Positions 8,903-16,643 of a stretch of 64,000 nt of DNA are shown in pieces. Positions within the stretch are counted from its first letter, which is position 1. Each line of letters begins with the position of its first letter. A model generated the notes under the pieces. It was not told where the DNA came from. It saw only the letters and a list, made by a program, of their open reading frames with translations, and ran no database searches. The DNA lies in the NCBI GenBank assembly GCA_050247235.1, contig JBFWUN010000001.1, positions 62,001 through 126,000 on the forward strand, read 5' to 3'. Made by a program: the position numbers and the translations under genes. This DNA comes from CAIKBL01 sp050247235. Lineage in GTDB: Bacteria; Pseudomonadota; Gammaproteobacteria; Ga0077536.

Positions 8903-8935
8903 CTGCAGGACCTCCTTATGAAGGGGCACCCGTCA

Positions 8936-10180
8936 TCACGACGCGATGCGTTCCAGTTCCTGGCCCCGGGTTTCGGCGACCAGCAGGTAGATGATAGGCA
9001 AAACCGCGAGCGGCAGCAGGCTGACCAGCGCGACGGCCTCTCCCACCGAGCCGAGCAGCGAGGACAGGCCGCCGACCAGCGCCGGGGCGAACACCATGCC
9101 CGTGCGGCCGAGCAGGTTGTTGACGATCCCGTTGGCGGTGCCTCGGATCGCCGTCGGGAAGATCTCGCTCGTGATGGTCGCCGCGATCGGCCACAGCGCC
9201 TGCATCGCGAGCACCGTGGCGTAGGCCATCGTGATATGGCGGGGGTCGGTCGCCGTGAAACAGACCCAGGCGCTCGCCGCACCCAGTGAAAAGTACGCCA
9301 GCGCGGTCAGCCGGCGCCCCGCGAGGTCGAGCATGGGTCCGGCAGTGGCGTAGCCGAGGATTGCGAAGGTATAGCCCAGGGTCAGGGCATGGCTCGCCGC
9401 CGCGGTGTCCCAGCCGCGTTCCTGCGTGACGTAGTACGCGAAGAAGAACAGGCAGCTGGAACTCCAGGCGTTGACGGTGAACCAGATCGTGGCACCGGCC
9501 ACTGCCCGGCGGCGGTAAGGCGCCGCCAGCACCGTGCGCAAGGCCGTCCAGACGGGCATGAAATCCCCGCCCGTGCGGGCGGCAAAGCGCTGTGTCTCGC
9601 GCAGACGCGGCCAGTACCACAGCAGGACCGGCAGTGCCGCCCCCCCCAGCAGGTAAAGCAGGCGCCATCCGAGCGCAGTATCGACCATCAGCGGAAAGAC
9701 CACCGCGCCCAGGATGCCGCCGGACAGGCTCAGCGCGAACATCAGGGTGACCGCGGCGCCGCGCCAGCGCGCGGGCATTTCCTCGGTGAGAATGATCGCG
9801 CCGACCCCGATCTCGGTGACCATGAACATGCGTGCGAGGCACTGCCACGCGACGAAATCGTAGAGGCCGACCGCGCAGGCGGACAGCATCGTGAAGACCG
9901 TGTAGCCGAGCACGGCGAACAGGAACACGCGGCGCCGTCCGTAGCGGTCCGCGAGCCGCAGCGGCAGGAACGCGAGGATCGTGCCGACGTTGATCAGCCC
10001 GACGGCGCTCGCCAAGGTCTGTCCGTCCGCGCCGAAATCGCGTCCGAGGTGAGGCAGCGCGAGGTTGATGATGAGCAGGTCATACCCCTCGAACAAGGTC
10101 ACGAAGCAGACGAACGCCAGCAGCGCACGCAGTTCCCGGGCGTCGCGCGCGGGCGACGCAGCGGGCGGTTCGGCGTGCAT
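8936..10180 (-). CDS. MFS transporter (metabolite:H+ symporter-like)
   Basis: A 414-residue major facilitator with about 12 predicted membrane helices. FEGYDLLIINLALP in helix 1 and the loop 2-3 motif LADRYGRRR are characteristic of the aromatic-acid/metabolite symporter branch; the counterpart in the second half is LDLAGRRLTAL. It sits 9 bp after the metallo-hydrolase stop and 33 bp before the dioxygenase, clearly in the same operon. It probably imports the compound acted on by the downstream dioxygenase. The substrate is inferred only from context. Confidence 0.88.
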   Translation of the reverse strand: MHAEPPAASPARDARELRALLAFVCFVTLFEGYDLLIINLALPHLGRDFGADGQTLASAVGLINVGTILAFLPLRLADRYGRRRVFLFAVLGYTVFTMLSACAVGLYDFVAWQCLARMFMVTEIGVGAIILTEEMPARWRGAAVTLMFALSLSGGILGAVVFPLMVDTALGWRLLYLLGGAALPVLLWYWPRLRETQRFAARTGGDFMPVWTALRTVLAAPYRRRAVAGATIWFTVNAWSSSCLFFFAYYVTQERGWDTAAASHALTLGYTFAILGYATAGPMLDLAGRRLTALAYFSLGAASAWVCFTATDPRHITMAYATVLAMQALWPIAATITSEIFPTAIRGTANGIVNNLLGRTGMVFAPALVGGLSSLLGSVGEAVALVSLLPLAVLPIIYLLVAETRGQELERIAS

Positions 10181-10189
10181 GCGATCGGC

Positions 10190-11200
10190 CTAGGGGGTCT
10201 TAGGTGCGTACCGTTCCCAGGTGGGAAGCGGCGGCGGTACTTCTGGCAGCGGCCCGTCGTTCGCGGGCAGCTTTCCCCCGGTATCGAACGCCACGTGATC
10301 GCCGAAGTACATCACGTGCTGGTCGTATCGCCGCACTTCCTCCGGGGTCAGCGTGAGATGGGCGGACTCGAGCATCGTGTGCGGGTGCCGCTTGACCCAC
10401 GCCTCCGCGGACCGCAGGCCGTAGGCCTTGGGGATATTGACGCCCTCCACGTAGTAGTGCCCGGGCAGCACGATGTTCGCCTTGGATTTCTTCATCACGA
10501 CGTCCGCCCAGTCCGGGCTCAGGATGTGCCCGTCGTCGCTGACCGCGAGGATCGCGACATCCACGTCGCCGATCATCTTCCACACATGCTCGGGCGGATT
10601 CTGGCGGTTGTCCCCCCAGTGCAGGATCCGCAGGCCGCCGGTCTCGATCACGTACAGGCTGTTGTTCCACTGCAGGGTCTCGTTCGGTGGACACGGATCC
10701 TGGTCGATGATCGCCTTCACGAGCGCGCGGTAGGGCACTTCGCCCTGGGTCTCGCACACGTGCTTCTCCGCGATCCCGATGATCCGGACATCCCCCAGGC
10801 GGAACGTTCCCGCCATGCGCTCCATGATCATGTCCGCCTGCAGACGATCCACCGCGTCGTGATCGAAATGCGCGTGCGTGACGAGCCCGATGTCGGTGCG
10901 CACTTTCGGCATGTCACGCACGTACCAGGGCGGATACATGCCGGTGATGTCGTTCCGCCACGGATCGACGAAGATCCGGATCCCGCGCGGTGACTCGATC
11001 TCGAATGCGATATTGCCGTGGAACGAGAACCTGACCGCGCCGGCATCCTCGTGAAGTCCGCCGTACACCTGCGCGGCGACAGCGCGGTCGTTGTTATAGG
11101 TCTCGAGCTGGGCGCTGCCGCCGTGCATGCCGTGGGCTGCCGCGCCGACACTGAGTCCCAGGCCGAGCGCGCCCACCAGCGCGCGGTACATGCGAGTCAT
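10190..11200 (-). CDS. Exported metallo-beta-lactamase-fold hydrolase (UlaG-like)
   Basis: A 336-residue protein with a signal peptide (cleavage near residue 22, after GAAAHG) and a metallo-beta-lactamase fold: THAHFDHD at 108-115 is the metal-binding motif, followed by VLPGHYYVEG and ILHWGDNRQ metal-site regions. UlaG-like relatives hydrolyse lactones or phosphoesters. AAGGAG 6 bp before the ATG at 11200 fixes the start; the frame stays open upstream through the cytochrome gene. It lies 35 bp after the soxD-like gene. A periplasmic hydrolase here might release the sulfonate or sulfate taken up by the operon, but the substrate is unknown. Confidence 0.82.
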   Translation of the reverse strand: MTRMYRALVGALGLGLSVGAAAHGMHGGSAQLETYNNDRAVAAQVYGGLHEDAGAVRFSFHGNIAFEIESPRGIRIFVDPWRNDITGMYPPWYVRDMPKVRTDIGLVTHAHFDHDAVDRLQADMIMERMAGTFRLGDVRIIGIAEKHVCETQGEVPYRALVKAIIDQDPCPPNETLQWNNSLYVIETGGLRILHWGDNRQNPPEHVWKMIGDVDVAILAVSDDGHILSPDWADVVMKKSKANIVLPGHYYVEGVNIPKAYGLRSAEAWVKRHPHTMLESAHLTLTPEEVRRYDQHVMYFGDHVAFDTGGKLPANDGPLPEVPPPLPTWERYAPKTP

Positions 11201-11235
11201 GTGTGCTCCTTGTCCCGCCCGCGGGCGAAAGGGTT

Positions 11236-11787
11236 TCACGGCACGTCCGGACGGGGATCCGGCACGAAGCCATCGTGATTCGGCATGCGGACGGCCGTCA
11301 ACCGGTCGCGATCGAGCGTGGTGTCGGCGGCGACGATGCCGTTCGCATGCAGCAGGTACGCGGTCAGCGCATAAACCTCGTCGTCCGTAAGGGATCCGGG
11401 AGCCGGAAACGGCATCGCGCGCCTGATGTAGTCGAACAACGTGGTCGCGTAGGGCCAGTAACTGCCGATGGTCATGACCGGCCGCTCGCCCGCCAGCGAC
11501 CCCTGTCCACCAACCAGGACGGTGTCCGGGCCTTCCTTGCCACTGGCGCCGTGGCACGCGGCGCACCGTGCCGCGTAGAGCGCCTTGCCCGCTTCCACGC
11601 TGCCGGACCCGGCCGGCAACTCGCGACCGCGCGGTCCGACTGCGATATCCAGTCTATGGAGCGTCGCCACGTCCGGGACCTGGCCGAGTCCGCGCGGACC
11701 GGTTTCCGCGTGGACGGCTGCGCCCATTGCGCCGAGCAGCACGGCCCATCCGGCGTAACGTAACGTCTTGCGGCCGCGTTCAGACAT
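11236..11787 (-). CDS. SoxD-like monohaem cytochrome c subunit of sulfite dehydrogenase
   Basis: A 183-residue exported c-type cytochrome. After an N-terminal signal (RYAGWAVLLGAMGAAVHA) it carries one haem site, CAACH at 75-79. The stretch YWPYATTLFDYIRRAMPF contains the likely methionine ligand and is typical of SoxD. Canonical SoxD is longer, with two haems; only one is here, as in SorB-type subunits. The start overlaps the upstream soxC-like stop by 8 bp (ATGTCTGA), implying coupled synthesis. It would accept electrons from the molybdenum subunit in the periplasm. Confidence 0.85.
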   Translation of the reverse strand: MSERGRKTLRYAGWAVLLGAMGAAVHAETGPRGLGQVPDVATLHRLDIAVGPRGRELPAGSGSVEAGKALYAARCAACHGASGKEGPDTVLVGGQGSLAGERPVMTIGSYWPYATTLFDYIRRAMPFPAPGSLTDDEVYALTAYLLHANGIVAADTTLDRDRLTAVRMPNHDGFVPDPRPDVP

Positions 11788-12976
11788 TCTCGAGCGCACC
11801 GGACGCATCCACGCGCCAGTGCTGGATCGCGTTGTAGTGATAGAAGGAACGGTCTCCGCGCACCGCGCGCAGGGCCTCCCGGGTCGGCTGCACATACCCG
11901 GTCTCATCGATGGCGCGCGCGGCGATCACCGTGCCCTCCCCGTGCCACTGCCATGGCAGCGTGAACCGCGTGTGGCACATGGGCAGCACCGGTTCGTGCA
12001 GCGTGGCGGTCCGCCAGCTCGCGCCGTCATCGACGGTCACCTCGACCCGCGCGATCCGGCCGCGTCCGGACCACGCGAGCCCACGGATTTCCTGGATACC
12101 CCGCACGAGCCGATGCCCGGGAGACGGTGCGGTGATGACGGACTTGGCTTCCATCACGAACGAAAAGCGCCGCGCGCTGCCATCCGGCATGAGATCCGTG
12201 TACTTGGAAGTCTCCTCCCGCGTGAAATAGGGTTCCGCGGTGACCTTGAGACGGCGCAGCCATTTCACGTTGATGCTGCCCTCCCAGCCCGGCACCAGCA
12301 GTCGCAACGGGTAGCCCTGCTCCGGGCGCAGGGCCTCGCCGTTCTGCGCATACGCGAGTAGCACGTCGTCCAGGCACTTTGCGAGCGGCAGGCTGCGTGT
12401 CATCGCCGCGCCGTCCGCACCCTCCGCAACAACCCACGCGGCTGCGCTGTCCACCCCACACTCCGCCAGGACTTCCGCGAGGCGCACCCCGCACCATTCA
12501 CTGCAGGACGTGAGCCCATGGGTCTCCTGCACATTCCTGCCGCGCGGTCCCGCCCACTCGGTGTTCGAATTGCCCGAGCACTCGATGAAGCACTCACGCT
12601 GGGTCACCGGGAACCGCCTGAGTTCGGCCACCGTGAATTCCAGCGGCCGCGCCACCAGGCCGTGCACGAGCAGGCGGTGCGTCGCGGGATCAATCTGCGG
12701 GACACCTGCGTGGTGGCGTTCGAAATGCAGTGCGGACGGCGTGATCGTCCCGTCCAGCGCGGCGAGCGGCGTGAGCGATGCCGTGCTGGTGGGATAGCGC
12801 GCAGGTACCGTCAGACGTGCGGCCTGCTCGTGGGCGGCGCGTGCGCCATACGCCCGCACCGGCGCACCCTGTGACTTCGTGGTGTCGGCATGCACGGCCG
12901 ACCCTCTGCCGGCGACGACGACCGCGCCCATCCAGCGCGACACACGTTCGATGAAACCGCGTCGGTCCGCTCGCAT
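11780..12976 (-). CDS. soxC: SoxC-like molybdenum sulfite/sulfane dehydrogenase subunit
   Basis: A 398-residue periplasmic molybdoenzyme of the sulfite oxidase family. The N-terminus has a Tat-like twin arginine (DRRGFIERV) followed by a hydrophobic stretch; the molybdenum-binding cysteine is C133 in IECSGNSN, then TSCSEWCGVRL and the C-terminal dimerisation domain. This spelling is closest to SoxC. GGGAG 8 bp before the ATG at 12976 sets the start. It is the first gene of the operon and pairs with the following cytochrome. None of soxXYZAB is in the window, so I infer a role as sulfite dehydrogenase rather than in thiosulfate oxidation. Confidence 0.87.
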   Translation of the reverse strand: MRADRRGFIERVSRWMGAVVVAGRGSAVHADTTKSQGAPVRAYGARAAHEQAARLTVPARYPTSTASLTPLAALDGTITPSALHFERHHAGVPQIDPATHRLLVHGLVARPLEFTVAELRRFPVTQRECFIECSGNSNTEWAGPRGRNVQETHGLTSCSEWCGVRLAEVLAECGVDSAAAWVVAEGADGAAMTRSLPLAKCLDDVLLAYAQNGEALRPEQGYPLRLLVPGWEGSINVKWLRRLKVTAEPYFTREETSKYTDLMPDGSARRFSFVMEAKSVITAPSPGHRLVRGIQEIRGLAWSGRGRIARVEVTVDDGASWRTATLHEPVLPMCHTRFTLPWQWHGEGTVIAARAIDETGYVQPTREALRAVRGDRSFYHYNAIQHWRVDASGALENV

Positions 12977-13295
12977 CAACGTCTCCCGTCGGCCTGTCGC
13001 CGGATGATACCCGTGCGAGTCGCGCAGTGCGGTACCTGCGGGTGCCTGCACGTACCTCGCGGGGTTGATTGTAAGCACATTTGCGCGCCTGCCCGACCCC
13101 GGGTCATCGCACGAAGATGACCACGTGCCGATCAACGGCGAGACTTGGCTGGACGCGTGATCGGCCGGTGCGATGGTTTCAACCCTGGCATGGCCGACCG
13201 TCGCGCGTCAGCTCGCGCTGCACGGGGCACGGGTGTCAAGTACACTGTGACGCGGTTTGCACCCAGTCGGAACAACACTCGAGGTAATGAAAAGG
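12977..13295. other. Divergent intergenic region, soxC-like / SDR
   Basis: 319 bp without a gene between two divergent transcription units. On the minus strand TACAAT (13073-13068) is a good -10 hexamer about 90 bp before the soxC-like start, but no convincing -35 lies 16-18 bp away. On the plus strand GAGG (13281-13284) serves the SDR gene. I see no further repeats or conserved RNA structure. Confidence 0.5.
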
Positions 13296-14042
13296 ATGCA
13301 TGACAACATCGAAGGCAAGATCGTCGTCATCACGGGTGCAAGCAGTGGGCTTGGGGAAGCCGCCGCCCGGCATCTTGCGTCGCTGCGCGCAGTGGTCGTG
13401 CTCGGCGCGCGACGCGCCGAACGGATCCAGGCGCTGGCCAGTGAACTCGTCGCCGGGGGCAGTCGGGCGCTGGCGGTGACGACCGACGTGACGAAGTTCG
13501 ACGAGGTGCAGCGGCTGGTGGATACCGCGGTGCAGACCTACGGAAGGATCGACGTCATCATCAACAATGCGGGCCTCATGCCGCATTCCCCGCTCAACCG
13601 TCGCAAGGTGGAAGACTGGAATCGCGCCATCGACGTCAACATCAAAGGGGTGCTGTACGGCATTGGCGCCGTACTGCCGTACATGCAGGATCAGAAGTCC
13701 GGGCACATCATCAACGTGTCGTCGGTCGCCGGGCACAAGGTTCGCGCCGGCAGCGCCGTGTATGCCGCCACCAAGCACGCGGTACGCGTGATCTCCGAGG
13801 GGCTTCGCGAGGAAGTGAAGCCGTACGACATCCGGACGACGGTGATCTCCCCGGGCGCCGTGGACACGGAACTGCCGGAGAGCATCACGGAGGCTGATAT
13901 CGCCGCGAACACACGGAAGTTCTACGCCCAGTTCGCGGTGCCGGCGGAGTCCTTCGCGCGGGCCGTCGCGTTCGCAATCGGTCAGCCGGCGGAAGTCGAT
14001 ATCAACGAGATCCTGTACCGACCCACGCGCCAGGAGTTTTAG
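13296..14042 (+). CDS. Short-chain dehydrogenase/reductase
   Basis: A 248-residue classical SDR with a Rossmann fold. It has the cofactor motif TGASSGLG (13-20), NNAG (90-93) and the catalytic Ser in INVSSVAG, Y156 and K160. ARR after the second strand (38-40) favours NADP(H). The start could be 13287 or 13296; GAGG lies too close to the first, so I use the second. It is a single gene with the tRNA cluster downstream on the other strand. Substrate unknown; relatives reduce or oxidise diverse alcohols and ketones. Confidence 0.88.
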   Translation: MHDNIEGKIVVITGASSGLGEAAARHLASLRAVVVLGARRAERIQALASELVAGGSRALAVTTDVTKFDEVQRLVDTAVQTYGRIDVIINNAGLMPHSPLNRRKVEDWNRAIDVNIKGVLYGIGAVLPYMQDQKSGHIINVSSVAGHKVRAGSAVYAATKHAVRVISEGLREEVKPYDIRTTVISPGAVDTELPESITEADIAANTRKFYAQFAVPAESFARAVAFAIGQPAEVDINEILYRPTRQEF

Positions 14043-14095
14043 CTCGCCAACCAGCTCACGTCGAAGACGGGGGACCTGGACTGAGCGATTGATTT

Positions 14096-14171
<76 letters not shown>

Positions 14172-14184
14172 ATGCGAAATGGGA

Positions 14185-14261
14185 TGGGGCGAGCGATGGG
14201 GATCGAACCCACGACACCTGGTGCCACAAACCAGTGCTCTACCAACTGAGCTACGCCCGCC
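14185..14261 (-). tRNA. tRNA-His(GTG)
   Basis: Minus-strand cloverleaf with anticodon GTG in stem CTGGT/ACCAG, the extra G(-1) typical of tRNA-His opposite discriminator C, and an encoded CCA. The acceptor GCGGGCG/CGCTCGC has one G-T pair. Third in the cluster. Confidence 0.96.
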
Positions 14262-14318
14262 ATCGGGTTCTGCGTGTCGATCGTCGGCGCCGGACTCGTC
14301 TTTCCCGCAGGCGAGAAG

Positions 14319-14395
14319 TGGCGCGCCTGGCAGGATTCGAACCTGCTACCCTCGGCTTAGAAGGCCGATGCTCTATCCGAATGAGCTACAGGCGC
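14319..14395 (-). tRNA. tRNA-Arg(TCT)
   Basis: Minus-strand cloverleaf: acceptor GCGCCTG/CAGGCGC, anticodon TCT (reads AGA) within stem TCGGC/GCCGA, discriminator G and an encoded CCA. Second in the cluster. AGA codons are rare in such GC-rich genomes. Confidence 0.96.
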
Positions 14396-14438
14396 AGCAA
14401 GCAGACCAGGTCGACAAGTCCGTTTTTCGTCGAGGAAG

Positions 14439-14515
<77 letters not shown>

Positions 14516-14565
14516 AGACGACATCTCCGCCGCCTTCCGCGGACCTGCCCGCCGAAAGGCTGGCC

Positions 14566-14594
14566 ATGATACGCAGCGCGCCATAGAGGGTCAA
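14566..14594 (-). promoter_or_regulatory. Sigma-70 promoter of the tRNA cluster
   Basis: On the minus strand TTGACC (14594-14589), a 17-nt spacer and TATCAT (14571-14566) form a near-consensus promoter reading into tRNA-Pro. The bases after the -10 (GGCCAGCC) form the GC-rich discriminator typical of stringently controlled stable-RNA promoters. Confidence 0.7.
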
Positions 14595-14700
14595 TTGCGG
14601 CGGGCCGCCCGGACCCTCGCGCCGGGCGCCGCGAACCTTGCGGCCTGCGGCGGCATCGCTCACCATCGCGACCTCGTTCGCCACAACCGGGGATCCTCCG

Positions 14701-15207
14701 ATGTCACAGCCGCAAGTCCGTCTCACCACTTCCAAGGGCGACATCACGCTCGAACTGTTCGCCGACAAGGCACCAAAGACCGTCGCCAACTTCCTGCAAT
14801 ACGTGGCCGACGCCTTTTACGCCGACACGATTTTCCACCGGGTGATCGACGGCTTCATGATCCAGGGCGGCGGGCTGGATGCGGAACTCCACCAGAAAGC
14901 GACGCGGACGCCGGTGGAAAACGAGGCCGACAACGGCGTTGCCAACGCCGTCGGGACGATCGCGATGGCACGCACCAGCGATCCACATTCCGCCACTGCG
15001 CAGTTCTTCATCAACGTCTCGGACAACGCGTTCCTGAATCACCGCGCCAAATCGGCGGACGGCTGGGGTTATTGCGTGTTCGGCCGCGTCACGGACGGCA
15101 TGGACGTGGTGAACGAGATCAAGGCTGTCGCAACCGGTCGTCGTGGCGGCATGGCGGACGTTCCGCAGGAAACCGTGACCATCGTGAGCGCCACTCAGAT
15201 TGCCTGA
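14701..15207 (+). CDS. ppiB: Cyclophilin-type peptidyl-prolyl isomerase B
   Basis: A 168-residue single-domain cyclophilin that speeds cis-trans isomerisation of proline peptide bonds in the cytoplasm. Hallmarks are FHRVIDGFMIQGGG, the catalytic Arg in FHRV, MARTSDPHSATAQFFIN and WGYCVFGRVTDGMDVV. There is no signal peptide. The ATG at 14701 gives the family's normal length. The lpxH gene starts 8 bp after the stop; the ppiB-lpxH pair is conserved in gammaproteobacteria. Confident. Confidence 0.96.
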   Translation: MSQPQVRLTTSKGDITLELFADKAPKTVANFLQYVADAFYADTIFHRVIDGFMIQGGGLDAELHQKATRTPVENEADNGVANAVGTIAMARTSDPHSATAQFFINVSDNAFLNHRAKSADGWGYCVFGRVTDGMDVVNEIKAVATGRRGGMADVPQETVTIVSATQIA

Positions 15208-15214
15208 GCCCCTG

Positions 15215-15964
15215 ATGCGCCCGGTGCTGTTCGCGTCCGATCTGCATCTCTCGGCGGCACGCCCGGACCGGGTGGAGCAGGCGTTGGCGCTGCTGGCCCA
15301 TTGCCGGACGCACGCCGGGGCAGTCTATCTCCTCGGCGATCTCGTCGAGTTCTGGCTTGGCGACGATGACGATGACCGGGTTCACCGCCGGCTCGTGGAT
15401 GCCCTTGCCAGCCTCGTGTCCGCCGGGGTGACAGTATCTCTCACGGTGGGCAACCGTGATTTCCTCGTGGGGCAGCGGTTTGCCGCGGAGACCGGCGTCG
15501 GCCTGCTCGACGACTACACGCTGATCGATCTCTTCGGCACGCCCACCTTGCTCACGCACGGCGATCTGCTGTGCGTGAAGGATATCCGATACCAGGAGTT
15601 CCGCAGGACGGTGCGTGAGCCGGGACGGCAGGCGCAGTTTCTCGCGCTGCCGCTCGCGGAGCGCCGCCGGATCGCGACCGCGACACGCACCGACACGCAG
15701 AAGTCCATGCTCGACAAGGATGAGTACATCATGGACGTGGACGCGGACGAGGTCACCCGGGCCCTTTCCGCGCACGGCGCACGCCGTCTCGTCCACGGAC
15801 ATACCCACCGCCCGGCGGTGCATCCGCTCGACCTCGACGGCACGCGCGCCGAGCGCGTGGTACTCGGCGACTGGTATGGCGCCGGCGAGGTCTACTGGGT
15901 CACTGCCGGGGGTGCGCGACTGCTGCCGGCAGCGACGCTCAGCGCGGAGCTTGCGCGCCCCTGA
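15215..15964 (+). CDS. lpxH: UDP-2,3-diacylglucosamine diphosphatase LpxH
   Basis: A 249-residue calcineurin-like phosphoesterase that cleaves UDP-2,3-diacylglucosamine to lipid X and UMP, the fourth step of lipid A synthesis at the inner membrane. Metal ligands are in SDLHL (D9, H11), LLGDLVEFW (D42), GNRD (79-82), THGD and HGHTHRPAVH. ATG 15215 is preferred over an in-frame TTG at 15200 that would overlap ppiB. The 3' end overlaps the convergent ampD by 26 bp. Presence of LpxH implies a Gram-negative outer membrane. Confidence 0.95.
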   Translation: MRPVLFASDLHLSAARPDRVEQALALLAHCRTHAGAVYLLGDLVEFWLGDDDDDRVHRRLVDALASLVSAGVTVSLTVGNRDFLVGQRFAAETGVGLLDDYTLIDLFGTPTLLTHGDLLCVKDIRYQEFRRTVREPGRQAQFLALPLAERRRIATATRTDTQKSMLDKDEYIMDVDADEVTRALSAHGARRLVHGHTHRPAVHPLDLDGTRAERVVLGDWYGAGEVYWVTAGGARLLPAATLSAELARP

Positions 15965-16514
15965 GCCGCGCGGCGAGTGCCGCTCGGAAACGGACCCAAT
16001 CGAAGCAGGGACCCGGATCCGTTTTGCGCCCCGGTGCGATGTCCGCGTGCCCGATCACCCGGGACAACCGCAGCGCCGGCAGCGCGCCGAACAGCGCCGC
16101 GCAGAGCGCGGCGAGGCGGTCGTACTGCGCGGCAGTGAACGGGCAGGTATCGGCGCCCTCGAGTTCGATGCCGAGCGCCCGATCGTTGCACGCGGGAACG
16201 CCGCCGAACGACGACACCCCTGCATGCCACGCGCGCGCCGACAGCGGCACGAACTGGACCACGTTCCCCCCGCGGTCGATCAGAAAGTGTGCCGACACGC
16301 GCACACCTGCCAGCGTGCCGAGGGCCGGGTGCGCCGCCGGGTCCAAGGTGCCCATGAACAGCGCGTCCACGAAACCCCCGCCGAATTCCTGCGGGGGCAG
16401 GCTGATCGCGTGGATGACCAGCATGTCGATGATCGCGTCCGCCGGCCGCGCATCCTGGTGTGGTGACGGCCGGCGCGTCGCGATCAACCACCAGCCGTCG
16501 GGAAACTCGTTCAT
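15939..16514 (-). CDS. ampD: 1,6-anhydro-N-acetylmuramyl-L-alanine amidase AmpD
   Basis: A 191-residue zinc amidase of the amidase_2 family that releases the peptide from anhydro-muropeptides during cytoplasmic peptidoglycan recycling. Zinc ligands are H35 (MLVIHAISLP), H156 and D166 (VIGHADIAPGRKTDPG), with catalytic E117 in ALGIELEG and K164. No signal peptide is present, as expected for AmpD rather than AmiD. It is convergent with lpxH and divergent from nadC, as in E. coli. Its role commonly extends to beta-lactamase induction; no ampC is in the window. Confidence 0.95.
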   Translation of the reverse strand: MNEFPDGWWLIATRRPSPHQDARPADAIIDMLVIHAISLPPQEFGGGFVDALFMGTLDPAAHPALGTLAGVRVSAHFLIDRGGNVVQFVPLSARAWHAGVSSFGGVPACNDRALGIELEGADTCPFTAAQYDRLAALCAALFGALPALRLSRVIGHADIAPGRKTDPGPCFDWVRFRAALAARLRGAQAPR

Positions 16515-16521
16515 CGTGGCG

Positions 16522-16547
16522 CGGACCGTGCGGTATAGTGCGGTCCG
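16522..16547. promoter_or_regulatory. Palindrome around the nadC -10, candidate operator
   Basis: CGGACCG (16522-16528) and CGGTCCG (16541-16547) are perfect inverted repeats flanking TATAGT (16534-16539), a good -10 hexamer for nadC. No clear -35 is visible, which suits an activator- or repressor-controlled promoter. A regulator of NAD synthesis is conceivable; none is encoded nearby. Confidence 0.4.
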
Positions 16548-16578
16548 TCCATTATCGTGCCTCGGCTGACGGGCACCA

Positions 16579-16630
16579 ACCAGGACAGGCCCACGATGAC
16601 CGGCCGACCAGGACAGCCCAACCAGGACAG
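16579..16630. repeat. Three short direct repeats in the nadC leader
   Basis: ACCAGGACAG occurs at 16579-16588, 16607-16616 and 16621-16630, just before the chosen nadC start. Each copy carries an AGGA that could act as a ribosome site, and an ATG at 16596 follows the first copy. Confidence 0.6.
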
Positions 16631-16643
16631 GACGCGCGCCCGC

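Noticed and set aside
9389..10993. A 534-codon plus-strand open frame over the MFS transporter and metallo-hydrolase genes
   Set aside because: Both minus-strand genes have clear family motifs and ribosome sites; the opposite frame has none.
11236..12976. A complete Sox thiosulfate-oxidation system
   Set aside because: Only SoxC- and SoxD-like genes are present; soxXYZAB are absent, so I interpret the pair as sulfite dehydrogenase.
16579..16630. A small CRISPR array
   Set aside because: Three 10-bp repeats with spacers of 4-18 bp are far too short and irregular.
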